DNA of 64,000 bases from Shewanella sp. MTB7 (GTDB taxonomy: Bacteria; Pseudomonadota; Gammaproteobacteria; Enterobacterales; Shewanellaceae). Location of the stretch: assembly GCF_027571385.1 (NCBI RefSeq), contig NZ_CP085636.1, positions 2,232,001 through 2,296,000 of the forward strand. The letters are read 5' to 3'. The stretch's first letter is position 1, and every line of letters begins with the position of its first letter. This document shows, in pieces, positions 10,093 through 19,422 of the stretch. Under the pieces are notes generated by a model. The model was not told the DNA's origin. It did no database searches and saw only the letters and a list, made by a program, of their open reading frames with translations. The translations under genes were made by a program, and so were the position numbers.

Positions 10093-10669
10093 ATGCCTAA
10101 ATCTATGATAGAGGCTGTTATTGTTCTTACAATTATGATGGTAAGAACACTTTTATTTAAGTTACTTCATTTTATTAAACACCCAAACATAACATACCAA
10201 AGTGATATTAGATTATTTCAAAAGCTTGTCTCAAATGGGCGTGGGAATATCAAATTTGATAAGAGTGTCACATTTGGTGTCTGGCCATCATCAAATATCA
10301 AAAATGGAGAGATATACATTGAAGCAAGAAGAAATGGTTCACAAATAACAATTGGGGATAATGTTGTAATCAATAATAATGCAACGATTATTTCAGAGTC
10401 AGCAAGTATTACAATCGGCAAAAATACATTGATTGGACCAAATTTTATGTGCTTTGATTCTGATTTTTATTCTATTAATTAACCCCTCAACAAGATTAAG
10501 CAATAAGCATTCAAGTAAAGATGTTGTCATTCATGATAATGTTTTTATAGGTGCAAATGTAGTTATCTTGAAAGGCACGACAATTGGAAAAAATAGTGTT
10601 ATATCAGCTGGAAGTGTTGTTTCTGGAGAAGTAAAGGAAGATGTATCTACTCAACACATAATAATATAA
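10093..10669 (+). pseudogene. Frameshifted hexapeptide O-acyltransferase
   Basis: Two overlapping reading frames together make one left-handed beta-helix acetyltransferase of the CysE/WbbJ type. The first frame (from ATG 10093 behind a strong AAGGAGG) runs through ITIGDNVVINNNATII and GKNTLIGPNFMCFDSDFYSIN, then stops at 10480-10482. The rest, NPSTRL and NVFIGANVVILKGTTIGKN, continues in the +1 frame to 10669. At the break the DNA reads TTAATTAA. Removing one TTAA restores a smooth SINPSTRL reading, so a 4-bp tandem duplication explains the shift. Unless frameshifting occurs, O-acylation by this gene is lost. Confidence 0.8.
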
Positions 10670-10696
10670 AGTGTGTTGATTTTATTGAAAAAAATA

Positions 10697-11707
10697 ATGG
10701 TGATGAACATGGTAACGGGTAATACACAAATAAAGTTGACGATAGCAATTCCTACTTATAATGGTGGAGGGACTATTGCTAAGTTATTAAATAGCATTTT
10801 TGTACAGGATTTTGATTCTAGTAGAGTAGAAGTTTTAATTTCTGATAATGCTTCCACAGATAATGTCGAAAGTGTTGTAGCTGATTTCAAACAAGTTAAT
10901 TATTTTAAAAATGAGAGTAATGTTGGTGCGGATCGAAATATTGCCATGTGTATCGAAAGGGCACAAGGGACATATGTCTGGGTTATTGGCGATGATGATG
11001 TCCTTGCTAATAAATCTTTATCCAAAGCTCTTAAAGTAATTGATGGCAATCAAGATTTATCTGCAATATATATTAATTTCAGCTTGTATAATTGTAGTGA
11101 ACAAAGATACCTAAAAGAAAAGTGGCTTGATATAGATACTGATAGATGCTTCGACGATCCTTCAGAGTTTCTAAAACATGTAGGTATCGCGCCAAACTAT
11201 TTATCAGCGACTATTCATAATAAGAATTTATTCCTTAATGGTGGTTATAAAGAGTTCTTTGGAACTAACTGGGTTCAATTTGGCTGTCTATTAAATTATA
11301 TCCATCTAGGTAATACTTATGTAATAGCCGAGCCTTTGGTAATAAATGAAGGGGAATCCATAGAAGGTGAAGGAAACGTAAATGGACGTGCTATTCATAT
11401 TTTATGTAATCTTAAACAAGTAGTAATAGAGCTCTCTCAAGTTCATTATCAAAAAAATGCCATTAATTATGCGGCTAAGCAAGTTGATAAAATGCTTACA
11501 CGCAAGATAACATCGGCAAAAAGGTTGGGATTAAAAGTCGATTTTAAGACAATTACACGCTTAGTTCACTATTTTGGTGGAACGATAAAGTTTTGGCTCT
11601 TCCAGCTACCATTATTACTTCTCCCTCGAGTTTTTCACGTAATGCTACATTCTGTTTATAAAACTGAAAAAGTAAATAAACTTTATTGGAATACAAAAAA
11701 ATGGTGA
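10697..11707 (+). CDS. Glycosyltransferase family 2
   Basis: GT-A fold enzyme of about 336 aa that would transfer a sugar of the O-unit at the cytosolic face. It shows the opening LTIAIPTYNGGGTIAKLLNS, then VLISDNASTDN, and the metal-binding WVIGDDDV near residue 95. The C-terminus is hydrophobic and Leu-rich and may be membrane-associated. The start is unclear. ATGs at 10697, 10703 and 10709 and a GTG at 10673 are in frame, and only the last ATG has a fair ribosome site (GGTGAT). Donor and acceptor cannot be predicted. The gene lies in the AT-rich core of the cluster and overlaps wzx. Confidence 0.85.
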   Translation: MVMNMVTGNTQIKLTIAIPTYNGGGTIAKLLNSIFVQDFDSSRVEVLISDNASTDNVESVVADFKQVNYFKNESNVGADRNIAMCIERAQGTYVWVIGDDDVLANKSLSKALKVIDGNQDLSAIYINFSLYNCSEQRYLKEKWLDIDTDRCFDDPSEFLKHVGIAPNYLSATIHNKNLFLNGGYKEFFGTNWVQFGCLLNYIHLGNTYVIAEPLVINEGESIEGEGNVNGRAIHILCNLKQVVIELSQVHYQKNAINYAAKQVDKMLTRKITSAKRLGLKVDFKTITRLVHYFGGTIKFWLFQLPLLLLPRVFHVMLHSVYKTEKVNKLYWNTKKW

Positions 11708-13131
11708 AGGATTTCTTTAAAGCTTTTTCTAAGACGGCAAGTGGCTCATTATTAAGTATGATTTTTGGGGCTTTACTGGTTAAAATACTTGCTGTTTTTT
11801 CCGGAACCCAAGGTGTTGGGATATTTTCACTATTTAGGGACTTTACAAAGACACTTTCTTTGATATTTTCTCTTAATGCTAATATTGCTATTGTGCAAGG
11901 ACTAAGTGATGACTCTCTGAGTACAAAAGAAACATATTACAATAATGCCCTTAAGATCATAATTGTTAACTTGAGCGTTATTGGGCTTATTTTGCTGCTT
12001 TGTATGGATTCTATTAAAGAATACTTTTTTAGTGATTTTAACTTTATCTCTACGAGTAGTTTGACCTTTTTATTGCTTGCTGCTGTATTTGGCTGTTTTA
12101 ATGTTGTTTTCTCTGCAGTGTTAAATGCTAATAGAAGCCTTGGTTACATGGCTTCATCACAAGTTATTGGTGCTTTTTGTGGGTTATTAAGTGCCTACCC
12201 ATTAATAAATATTCTCCCTGCTCAGTACGCTTTTGTAGGGGTTTTATTGGTCATTAATGGTAGCTGGCTTATCGCAAATATCTATTTTCTTAATCGGTTA
12301 GGAATAAAGCTACAGTTACATGAGTCTTTAGTGACGAAAGTTGAAAAAGACAATGCGAGGCGTTTTACCACTCTTGCATTTGCTTCGCTTATAACGGGCG
12401 TTGCTGGGATGTGTACTATTCTTTTTGTCCGTTTTAAAATTGAAGCAAACTATGGAATTAGTATTTTAGGTATTTTTGATGCAGCCTGGACTTTAGGCAC
12501 TGTATATGTGGTTTTTATACTTTCCTCATTAAACTCTTTTATATTACCAATGTTTGTTAGCAGGTCGACATCAGTTGAACAAAGTGTTCATGTAAATACG
12601 ACTATCAAAATAGTTTTTTTACTATTCACTCCTTTAATTATTACCATGATGACTTTTAGTGATGAGTTAGTTTTATTTTTTTATACTGCTGAATTTGCAG
12701 GTTCTGCTGAAATACTGGAGTTATTCCTAATTGGCGATGTATTTAAAGTCGTATCCTGGATTCTAGGTATTAAGTTGTTGGCGGCTAATCGATCTTTTGC
12801 TTTTATTATAACCTCCTTAATATGGGATGCTTTATTCATTTCAGCGATTAGCATTTTAACTGATTTAGGTATAGTTGGAATAGCATACTCTTATGTATTA
12901 ACACAGGTGATATATTTTGTAATACTTATTTTTGTTAGTAATAGAATCTTTGGTTTTAAAATGAATTTTAGCTCGTTTTTTCTCATGCTATTAGTATTTT
13001 CTTTAGTGTTAGTCTCATACTCTTCACCTGATTTTGCTACTCAATTTATTTTTTATGTCATATTTTGTACTATATATCTTGCTTTATTTGTTTACTTTCT
13101 GAAGTTCAATCGGAATTGGTTTTCTTTATAG
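11701..13131 (+). CDS. wzx: O-antigen flippase Wzx
   Basis: Polytopic membrane protein of 476 aa from the ATG at 11701, with about 12 hydrophobic segments in the MATE/Wzx pattern. It starts with an amphipathic KDFFKAFSKTASGSLLSMIFG segment and contains FSLFRDFTKTLSLIFSLNANI. It should flip lipid-linked O-units across the inner membrane. Its ATG overlaps the stop of the glycosyltransferase gene by 7 nt, and a TTG at 11686 is in frame but less likely. The position between glycosyltransferases and a Wzy candidate fits. Codon use is strongly AT-biased, as in many laterally exchanged O-antigen cores. Confidence 0.87.
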   Translation: MVKDFFKAFSKTASGSLLSMIFGALLVKILAVFSGTQGVGIFSLFRDFTKTLSLIFSLNANIAIVQGLSDDSLSTKETYYNNALKIIIVNLSVIGLILLLCMDSIKEYFFSDFNFISTSSLTFLLLAAVFGCFNVVFSAVLNANRSLGYMASSQVIGAFCGLLSAYPLINILPAQYAFVGVLLVINGSWLIANIYFLNRLGIKLQLHESLVTKVEKDNARRFTTLAFASLITGVAGMCTILFVRFKIEANYGISILGIFDAAWTLGTVYVVFILSSLNSFILPMFVSRSTSVEQSVHVNTTIKIVFLLFTPLIITMMTFSDELVLFFYTAEFAGSAEILELFLIGDVFKVVSWILGIKLLAANRSFAFIITSLIWDALFISAISILTDLGIVGIAYSYVLTQVIYFVILIFVSNRIFGFKMNFSSFFLMLLVFSLVLVSYSSPDFATQFIFYVIFCTIYLALFVYFLKFNRNWFSL

Positions 13132-13155
13132 TTAATATGTAATTTGTTTCTAAAA

Positions 13156-13172
13156 TTTACCTCGAAGGTAAA
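13156..13172. promoter_or_regulatory. Small hairpin after wzx
   Basis: The inverted repeat TTTACCT-CGA-AGGTAAA (7-bp perfect stem) lies 25 bp after the wzx stop. No clear T-run follows on the + strand. It could be a weak terminator or an mRNA-end stabiliser before the next glycosyltransferase gene. Confidence 0.35.
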
Positions 13173-13222
13173 ATTCATAGCCACTTTTAGCCTTTGGGCT
13201 TGAGTTTTTATAAAGGTTTAAT

Positions 13223-14392
13223 ATGAATATTTTGTTTGTTGCTCCACAGTTGGGTAAAGGTGGTGCGGAAGATATAATCGTAAATATGACAAGTTATTTT
13301 GCTGAAAATAATAGAGTGTCATTATTTTTATTTAAAAGAACGCAAGATGATTTATACAACTTATCAAGGTTGCCAGAAGGAGTAGAGGTTATATCTTTAT
13401 TCAACAATTCTTTTAAACACCACTCAAATTTTGAACGGCTTTTTGTTTTAGCTCTTTATGCCTTATCTCCATTTATTGCACTATATTTATATTTCCGCTT
13501 TAGGTTTTATAAGTTTGATATCATGCATTTCAATATGACGTTATCAAGTTTTTACCTTCCATTGTTTAAACTTATAAAAATAATTACTCCTAAAGCAAAA
13601 ACAAAATTCATTGAGACTTTTCATACGAATTGGCATCTTTTAAAGTGGTTTAATAAGCTTATTTTCTCTATTAGTTGGTCTTGTTGCGATGCGGTGGTTT
13701 ACGAAATTGGCTCTGATGAAATAAAAAACATAAAAAAATTCAGTTTTGCAAAAAACGTTCACTATATACCGTTTGGTGTAGAAAACGGTGAAGATGTCGA
13801 TACGGATTATTTAAATTATTTCACGAATAAATATTTAAAAGAGTCGATGGATAATAAATTTGTCTTAATGAGTATCGCAAGATTAAGAATGTTTGAAAAA
13901 AAACTGGATCAGTTTATTGCCGTGTTAGCCGAAGTAAAGAAGAAAACGGATAAAGATTTTCATTATATTATTTGTGGTGATGGTCCAGATAGAAGAAAAT
14001 TAGAAGAGCTAATTTCAGCTTACGCTTTAAAAAGTAATGTTACCATAACGGGCTATGTTGATAGACCACAACAATTGGCCATTATTCCTGACCTCTTTTT
14101 GGCTGCAATGGTTGAGCATTCAACAGGAATTGCCGGGCTTCAAGCTGGAATGGCAGGCACTGCGGTTCTAGGGTATCAGACTTCAAATAAATATAACGGT
14201 CACAATGACAGTATTTTCTCTTCATATGATATTGACGTTTTGAGCAATAAGATTATATCTCTCATGGATGAAGATTATCTTGAACATTATCGTGCTCAGT
14301 CTACAGGTTATATTGTTAAAACATTCAACTTTGACAAGTTTACACATAATTATAATCAGTTGTTTATTAAACTCGTTTGTAGAGAAAAATAA
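13223..14392 (+). CDS. Glycosyltransferase family 4 (GT-B)
   Basis: A 389-aa GT-B enzyme. The N-terminal half begins NILFVAPQLGKGGAEDIIVNM, typical of GT4. The C-terminal half has LMSIARLRMFEKKLDQFI, YIICGDGPDRRKLEELI and a donor-site region around MVEHSTGIAGLQAGMAGTAVLG. The usual E-x7-E motif is modified there. A hydrophobic stretch at about residues 75-92 may anchor it to the membrane. The start ATG at 13223 has AAAGG at 13212-13216. It is probably one of the transferases that build the O-unit. The sugar is unknown. Confidence 0.82.
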   Translation: MNILFVAPQLGKGGAEDIIVNMTSYFAENNRVSLFLFKRTQDDLYNLSRLPEGVEVISLFNNSFKHHSNFERLFVLALYALSPFIALYLYFRFRFYKFDIMHFNMTLSSFYLPLFKLIKIITPKAKTKFIETFHTNWHLLKWFNKLIFSISWSCCDAVVYEIGSDEIKNIKKFSFAKNVHYIPFGVENGEDVDTDYLNYFTNKYLKESMDNKFVLMSIARLRMFEKKLDQFIAVLAEVKKKTDKDFHYIICGDGPDRRKLEELISAYALKSNVTITGYVDRPQQLAIIPDLFLAAMVEHSTGIAGLQAGMAGTAVLGYQTSNKYNGHNDSIFSSYDIDVLSNKIISLMDEDYLEHYRAQSTGYIVKTFNFDKFTHNYNQLFIKLVCREK

Positions 14393-15478
14393 GTGTATTT
14401 GTTGACTAGAGTTCGTTTATGGCGTGCGTTTGTTTTTCTTAAAGTATTTTACATGCTCTTTGGTGTGTTTATTTATTCAAGATTTACACGGCTAGGAGAT
14501 AGTGATCGATATCTAGATGCTTCATTGTCTTTTTCTCCGAAAATATTTTATAGTTCGACATCTCTTTTAGACTTTATTGGTTCAATTTTGGGAACTGTTC
14601 CATTTCTTGGACATTTCTTTGCTTGCTTTATTTCTATTTATGGCATCTCATATTTGCTGAAGAATATTCCTTTGAGCTATGGTATGTATATAGTAGTGGT
14701 TCTTTTCATGTCTTTGCCAACTTTCGGTATATGGAGCTCTATTTATGGGAAAGAGGCATTTACTGTATTTTCCCTCAGTGTAACATTAGCATACATTGTG
14801 AAATTTAATTATAATCAATGTGGTACTCCTCGGCCTATTGAATTACTAGCTATTTATTTACTTTTATTACTTAAACCACAATATTTTATTGCATTAGCAA
14901 ACCTACTTACATTGTCGATTTTATGGAGAGCTAACTTGCATTTGGTTATCAAATGGATTATTTCTTGTTTGATTATTTTTATTGGAATCTTACTGTTATA
15001 TGCGTTTAGAGATTTGATTGACCATCTTTCATTTGTAATGATTACTCACTTTTCTACTGATGCTAACTCGACTCGCGACGCATCTTTTATCTGGGACTCG
15101 CAGTATGACGTATTCAAAAATGCATTTTATGGTATGTTCATTGCTTTTATAGGTCCAACTTTCGAAGAAGGAATGAATAAACCTCTCCAATTAATTGCCT
15201 TTTTCGAGAGTGTGTTATTGATTTTTATTTTAATTGGGTACTTTATCAAGGATTTGTTGCTGGGGTTTAGCAAGTGTAAAGTTAATTTGGCATCTATTTT
15301 TATTATTCTTTGTTTTATGACTTGGCTCTTGTTCGTCCATTATCCTTTTGGTGTGCTCAACCCGGGCTCCGCGCTACGATATCGCTCCGGGTTTCTTCAT
15401 GTTTTGATTATTGTTGTAGTGTATTATGGGTTTGCAAATCAGCGGCGGGTTAAAAATCTGTTTTTTCGTTCGGAATGA
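14393..15478 (+). CDS. wzy: Polytopic membrane protein, O-antigen polymerase (Wzy) candidate
   Basis: A 361-aa integral membrane protein with about ten hydrophobic segments and a larger loop around residues 205-245 (SFVMITHFSTDANSTRDASF). It starts with GTG at 14393 immediately after the preceding stop. Motifs such as RLGDSDRYL near residue 35 and SSIYGKEAF near 120 recall small O-antigen or EPS polymerases. Wzy proteins are poorly conserved, so the call rests on topology and on the fact that no other polymerase candidate exists in this cluster beside wzx. It is the last gene before a strong hairpin and IS debris. Confidence 0.65.
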   Translation: MYLLTRVRLWRAFVFLKVFYMLFGVFIYSRFTRLGDSDRYLDASLSFSPKIFYSSTSLLDFIGSILGTVPFLGHFFACFISIYGISYLLKNIPLSYGMYIVVVLFMSLPTFGIWSSIYGKEAFTVFSLSVTLAYIVKFNYNQCGTPRPIELLAIYLLLLLKPQYFIALANLLTLSILWRANLHLVIKWIISCLIIFIGILLLYAFRDLIDHLSFVMITHFSTDANSTRDASFIWDSQYDVFKNAFYGMFIAFIGPTFEEGMNKPLQLIAFFESVLLIFILIGYFIKDLLLGFSKCKVNLASIFIILCFMTWLLFVHYPFGVLNPGSALRYRSGFLHVLIIVVVYYGFANQRRVKNLFFRSE

Positions 15479-15572
15479 TATTGATTTTTTAATGATTTGA
15501 TTTCTATGTAGGCTCATTCATTATATGCTTTGATGCATGACTTGTTCTAGTTTACTTGTTTATATTAGTTTG

Positions 15573-15601
15573 AGAGAAGTTCATTTTCATTGAACTTCTC
15601 T
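15573..15601 (+). terminator. Hairpin terminator candidate after wzy
   Basis: A perfect 11-bp inverted repeat AGAGAAGTTCA with a 7-nt loop lies 95 bp after the wzy stop and is followed by a T-rich stretch (AAAGTTTATCTTTCTTG). It probably ends the O-unit transcript before the decayed IS. Confidence 0.6.
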
Positions 15602-15893
15602 AAAGTTTATCTTTCTTGTTTTGCTAGTATTTGAATTCTGTGTAGAATTGACTTAGCTAATTATTAATATAAGTTCATCATTATCATGCTTTTTAACTTT
15701 GCTTAGTCGAATGTTATGTCATTGCTCATGTTACAACTATTGGTGCAATATCAAATTAAACTAATATGGGCATAGTCAGACTCTTCTACACAAATACTCT
15801 TAGACAGAGGGACCTTCACTGAAGAACAGTGAACAGAAGCATTGTTGATATAATCCTAGCTCTAGACGCAGCTACCCTAGGTGTTTCATCGAA

Positions 15894-16814
15894 TTAGGCA
15901 ACTTGTTTCCTAGCAGGCATTCCTAGTCCTATGACTTTGTTCATTGCTTTACACTCGCTAGAGCTTCGCCTACCTGACAGTTGCAGTCCTTAAGGCTTAG
16001 TTTAGGGCTAATCAACTGCTTATATCGATACATCGCTGTCTCAAAGAGTGACCTTACGTCTAATTATTATCCTTTTTCAATTGCGAAACTGGTCACTCTT
16101 AAGGGCTGTTACTGCCTCGTTTCTTGGGTGTCTTTCCTCTCAATACCCTGAATTATTTCTCGGTGGGTCTCGGTGGGATAGTGGGTTTGCAACCTTAACG
16201 TTGAAGTAACTTATGGAATGCCTTGGTATCGTATGCACTATCAGCTGAGACCTGGGCTATACGTATTCTCAACGGGTTGTGCAATGTGGGTAACACTTCA
16301 TTGTCGGCAACGTTAACCAAGGTGATTTCTGCTGACACTACTTCATGGTGACTACTATCAACTGCGAGGTGCAGCTTACGTCAGGTACGGCGCTTTCTTT
16401 ACCATGCTTACGTGTTTCTATTCACCTTCAGCGTAAACTTTAAGACCTGTTGAATCAATGACAACATGTGCTACAGGACCATGACTCTTTACCCGATACT
16501 TGATTTAAACAATCTTAGCTCGTTTACTGATACAGCTGTAACTCGAGGAATTTAGGGCACATCTATAAGCTGGAAGACAGAGTTGGCAAAGCCTTCAAGT
16601 GCTCGCAACGATAAGTTGAATACGCCTTTAACAATAAGTGCAGTTTCAATAGCATCATCGGAGTAAATATCCCCTCGACTAAGACGACCATGGTATTCTG
16701 TACATCGCCAAGACTTAATGGCTTGCTCGTCAATCTAGAACGTCAAAGAGCCACGGTTATCGAGTGCTTTGTTGTATTAGACCAGTTGGTTATTTTATGC
16801 TTAGTTTTTCCTAT
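15894..16814 (-). pseudogene. IS903-type DDE transposase remnant
   Basis: Reading the - strand with frameshifts and stops gives the full order of an IS903-type transposase. It runs GKTKHKITNW at the N-terminus (start codon mutated to ATA at 16812-16814), then RGSLTFW-like sequence, SDDAIETALIVKGVFNLSLR, GPVAHVVIDSTGLKVY (first catalytic Asp), KLHLAVDSSHHEVVSAE, QVSADSAYDTKAFHKLL (second Asp), SLFETAMYRYKQL (catalytic Glu), and GLGMPARK near the end. The span corresponds to about 307 codons, the usual length. At least four frame breaks and several stops make it non-functional. Confidence 0.85.
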
Positions 16815-16893
16815 TTTGCAGCTTCCACATCACGATTTTGGAAATCAGATCACGCTAATGCCAAAGGGTTCAATCGATTTAGGAAACAAGGCT
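15897..16893 (-). mobile_element. Decayed IS5-family (IS903-like) insertion sequence
   Basis: About 1 kb bounded by imperfect inverted ends. CTTGTTTCCTA at 15902-15912 matches the reverse complement of TAGGAAACAAG at 16880-16890, with GC-rich outermost bases on each side. The interior encodes, in broken frames on the - strand, a recognisable IS903-type transposase. Size and organisation fit the IS903 subgroup. No target duplication was convincingly seen. The surrounding 15602-15896 and 16894-17314 stretches hold no gene that can be recognised. Confidence 0.8.
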
Positions 16894-17314
16894 GATAAGT
16901 GGTGTTAAAGCACAATCTTTACCGTTAAGGCTTTTGCCTTCTTTGATTGCATAGTAGTATATCGAAATGACACAGAATTTTGAAAACTACCGCCACAAGA
17001 CGTTATGAAGTAAATAATATTTGTAGATTTTACATTCAAAGTTATGTTTGAAAGCTATAATTCCTTTTTACTCCTATATACACTCTTATTCTTGCGGCTC
17101 ATAAGGTAGGATTCATTATGTGATGGGTTTCACTCTATTTTTTTGTGTGATTTTTAACATGCCCCGTGTCAACTATTCTTATTGTTGGTTTGTTGGTTTT
17201 TTGTGTTTGGTCAGTTTTGTTAATCAGTTAGCATATGTGCACTGTTTGTTAAGTTTGAAAACTCTATGATTGGCTTTCGTCTGTAAGTCTGTATTTATTA
17301 ATTGTTAGGTGATT
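16894..17314. other. AT-rich intergenic stretch without recognisable gene
   Basis: About 420 bp between the IS remnant and the next glycosyltransferase gene. No family-like reading frame, repeat or clear terminator was seen. T-rich runs with GTTGTTGGTTTG-like words occur around 17185-17230. A promoter for the following genes may lie here but none could be placed with confidence. Confidence 0.4.
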
Positions 17315-18457
17315 ATGAAAAAAGAAAGAATTTTATTTGTTGTTAATGTAGATTGGTTTTTTATTTCACATCGTTTACCTATTGCGATAAAAGCAATGTC
17401 TGATGGCTATGAAGTACACTTAGCTTGTAGTAATACAGGAAAGCTTCAAAAATTGGCTGAACTAGGCATTAATATTCATGAACTGTCTTTTTCTAGAAGT
17501 GGTAATGGATTATTAAATGAATTGGGCACAGTTACTTTACTTCGTAAGGTTATAGCCAAGGTTCAACCCAATATACTTCACGCTGTCACGATTAAACCTG
17601 TAATTTATTCTGGCATTGTACTACATAGTTTTATGAGTAAACCAAAATTTGTTGCTGCAATTTCTGGTTTAGGTTACGTTTTCTCAGCAGACAACCTGAG
17701 AGCAAAATTAACTAGATTGTTCGTCAGTGTTTTGTATAAGTTTGCTTTTAAACACAAAAATAAAATAGTTATTTTCCAGAACAAAACTGATGAAAGTATA
17801 CTTTCCAGAGTAACTAGGTTAAAGCCTATCGATAAAGAGCTAATTAGAGGTTCTGGAGCTGATTTAAATGTTTATAAATACCAAACAGAGCCTAAAGCTA
17901 AATCTATCAAGATCGCCATGGCATGCAGGCTATTGAAAGAGAAGGGTGTTTATGAATATGTTGAAGCGGCAAAAATTGTTAAATCCAAATTTAATAATGT
18001 CGAATTCATTCTTGCCGGTACACCTGATTTAGATAATCCAAATACAGTTTCACAGCTAGAATTAGAACAATGGCAGGCTAGTGGTGTTATTAGTGTTATT
18101 GGACATTGTGATAATATTCCCCAACTATTTTCTGAGTCCCATGTAGTTACAATGCCTTCGTATTACGGTGAAGGTGTGCCTAAAGTTCTCATCGAAGCTG
18201 CGGCATGTGGTAGACCAATAGTGACTACATGTAACCCTGGTTGCCGTGATGCCATCATCCCTGAAAAGACTGGGATATTGGTCCCTGTTAAAGATGCTGA
18301 TTCCTTAGCTGATGCACTCATACGTTTAATAGAGAGTAAAAGCTTGAGGCATGAAATGGGATCAAAAGCACGTGAATATGCAATTAAAGAGTTTAATATC
18401 GATAATGTAGTACAAAAACATTTAGATATATATAGAGCACTACTAACGAGGCAATAA
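17315..18457 (+). CDS. Glycosyltransferase family 4, PglA-like (second sugar of the repeat unit)
   Basis: GT-B enzyme of 380 aa. The N-terminus RILFVVNVDWFFISHRLPIA is characteristic of the PglA/GalNAc-transferase-like GT4 group. The C-terminal half has AMACRLLKEKGVYEYVEAA, EFILAGTPD and the donor-site EGVPKVLIEAAACGRPIV with the two conserved Glu. The ATG at 17315 follows AGGTG at 17307-17311. It is followed by a reductase and a small phosphoglycosyl transferase. In related loci this trio makes and extends the first lipid-linked sugar, so this enzyme probably adds the second residue. Donor identity is not determinable. Confidence 0.85.
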   Translation: MKKERILFVVNVDWFFISHRLPIAIKAMSDGYEVHLACSNTGKLQKLAELGINIHELSFSRSGNGLLNELGTVTLLRKVIAKVQPNILHAVTIKPVIYSGIVLHSFMSKPKFVAAISGLGYVFSADNLRAKLTRLFVSVLYKFAFKHKNKIVIFQNKTDESILSRVTRLKPIDKELIRGSGADLNVYKYQTEPKAKSIKIAMACRLLKEKGVYEYVEAAKIVKSKFNNVEFILAGTPDLDNPNTVSQLELEQWQASGVISVIGHCDNIPQLFSESHVVTMPSYYGEGVPKVLIEAAACGRPIVTTCNPGCRDAIIPEKTGILVPVKDADSLADALIRLIESKSLRHEMGSKAREYAIKEFNIDNVVQKHLDIYRALLTRQ

Positions 18458-18459
18458 TT

Positions 18460-19413
18460 ATGCATAATATTTTGTTAACTGGCGGTAGTGGCTTTTTAGG
18501 TAAACATTTACTTAAAAAATTAAGTAAATTTCAGCTTAGTGTTTTAGATAGAAGTGTTACTGAGAAAGATGAACAATTCACTTACTTTAAAGCATCAATC
18601 GATAGTAAGAGCTCGTATTCATTAGAGCTGAAAAATGTCAAAACGGTGATCCACTGCGCTGCTCGTGTGCATATCATGAATGAACAAATATCAGATCCAT
18701 TAAGTGAATTTCGAGAAATTAATACGGCAGGAACTGTCAACCTTGCTCGTCAGGCTGTAACTGCTGGTGTCAAACGGTTTATTTTTGTCAGCTCGATTAA
18801 AGTTAATGGGGAGTCAACCCAGCCTGGTAGACCTTTTTCGGTAAGTGATGCTAGAAAGGCTGAAGACTTTTATGGGCAATCTAAATTGGAAGCTGAAGAG
18901 CAGTTATTAGAGCTTGCTAAAGAAACAGGGCTAGAAGTCGTCATTATTCGCCCTACATTAGTTTATGGTCCGGATGTTAAAGCAAACTTTGCCTCACTGA
19001 TGAATCTGGTTTCTAAAGGTATCCCACTACCTTTCGGATGTATAACAGATAATAGGAGAAGCTTAGTATCTGTTAGTAATTTAGTTGATTTAATCCTTAC
19101 CTGTATTGATCACCCTAAAGCTGCTAATCAAGTATTTTTGGTTTCTGATGATCATGATGTTTCTACGGCCTCAATGGTAATGAATATGTCACAAGCGCTT
19201 GGTAAATCGAGTAAATTACTGCCCGTTCCTTTATGGTGTTATCGCTTAGTTGGTAAGTTAGCGGGTAAGACCGATGTAGTTAACAGACTTTTAGGGTCTC
19301 TGCAGGTCGATATAACGCATACCAAAGATACTTTAGGCTGGGTTCCTCCACAAACGCTTGAAGACGGTTTTAGGGAAACTGCCGAAGCTTTTCTTCTTAA
19401 TAAAAATAAATAG
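18460..19413 (+). CDS. wbpV: SDR epimerase/reductase, WbpV/WreQ-like (QuiNAc 4-reductase candidate)
   Basis: An extended short-chain dehydrogenase of 317 aa. The Rossmann motif TGGSGFLGKHLLKKL is at the N-terminus, CAARVHIM follows, FVSSIKVNGE holds the catalytic Ser, and EDFYGQSKLEAEEQLLE holds Tyr-x3-Lys. Members of this subfamily (Pseudomonas WbpV, Rhizobium WreQ) reduce UDP-4-keto-6-deoxy-GlcNAc to a QuiNAc form. A WbpM-type 4,6-dehydratase that could make the substrate is encoded at 26064-28010. GAGG at 18449-18452 precedes the ATG. Epimerase activity on another UDP-sugar is an alternative. Confidence 0.78.
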   Translation: MHNILLTGGSGFLGKHLLKKLSKFQLSVLDRSVTEKDEQFTYFKASIDSKSSYSLELKNVKTVIHCAARVHIMNEQISDPLSEFREINTAGTVNLARQAVTAGVKRFIFVSSIKVNGESTQPGRPFSVSDARKAEDFYGQSKLEAEEQLLELAKETGLEVVIIRPTLVYGPDVKANFASLMNLVSKGIPLPFGCITDNRRSLVSVSNLVDLILTCIDHPKAANQVFLVSDDHDVSTASMVMNMSQALGKSSKLLPVPLWCYRLVGKLAGKTDVVNRLLGSLQVDITHTKDTLGWVPPQTLEDGFRETAEAFLLNKNK

Positions 19414-19422
19414 AGTACTTAC

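Noticed and set aside
10218..10421. Open frame on the - strand within the acyltransferase
   Set aside because: Shadow of the hexapeptide repeat coding sequence.
16690..16908. 72-codon open frame on the + strand
   Set aside because: Antisense to the transposase remnant and unrelated to any family.
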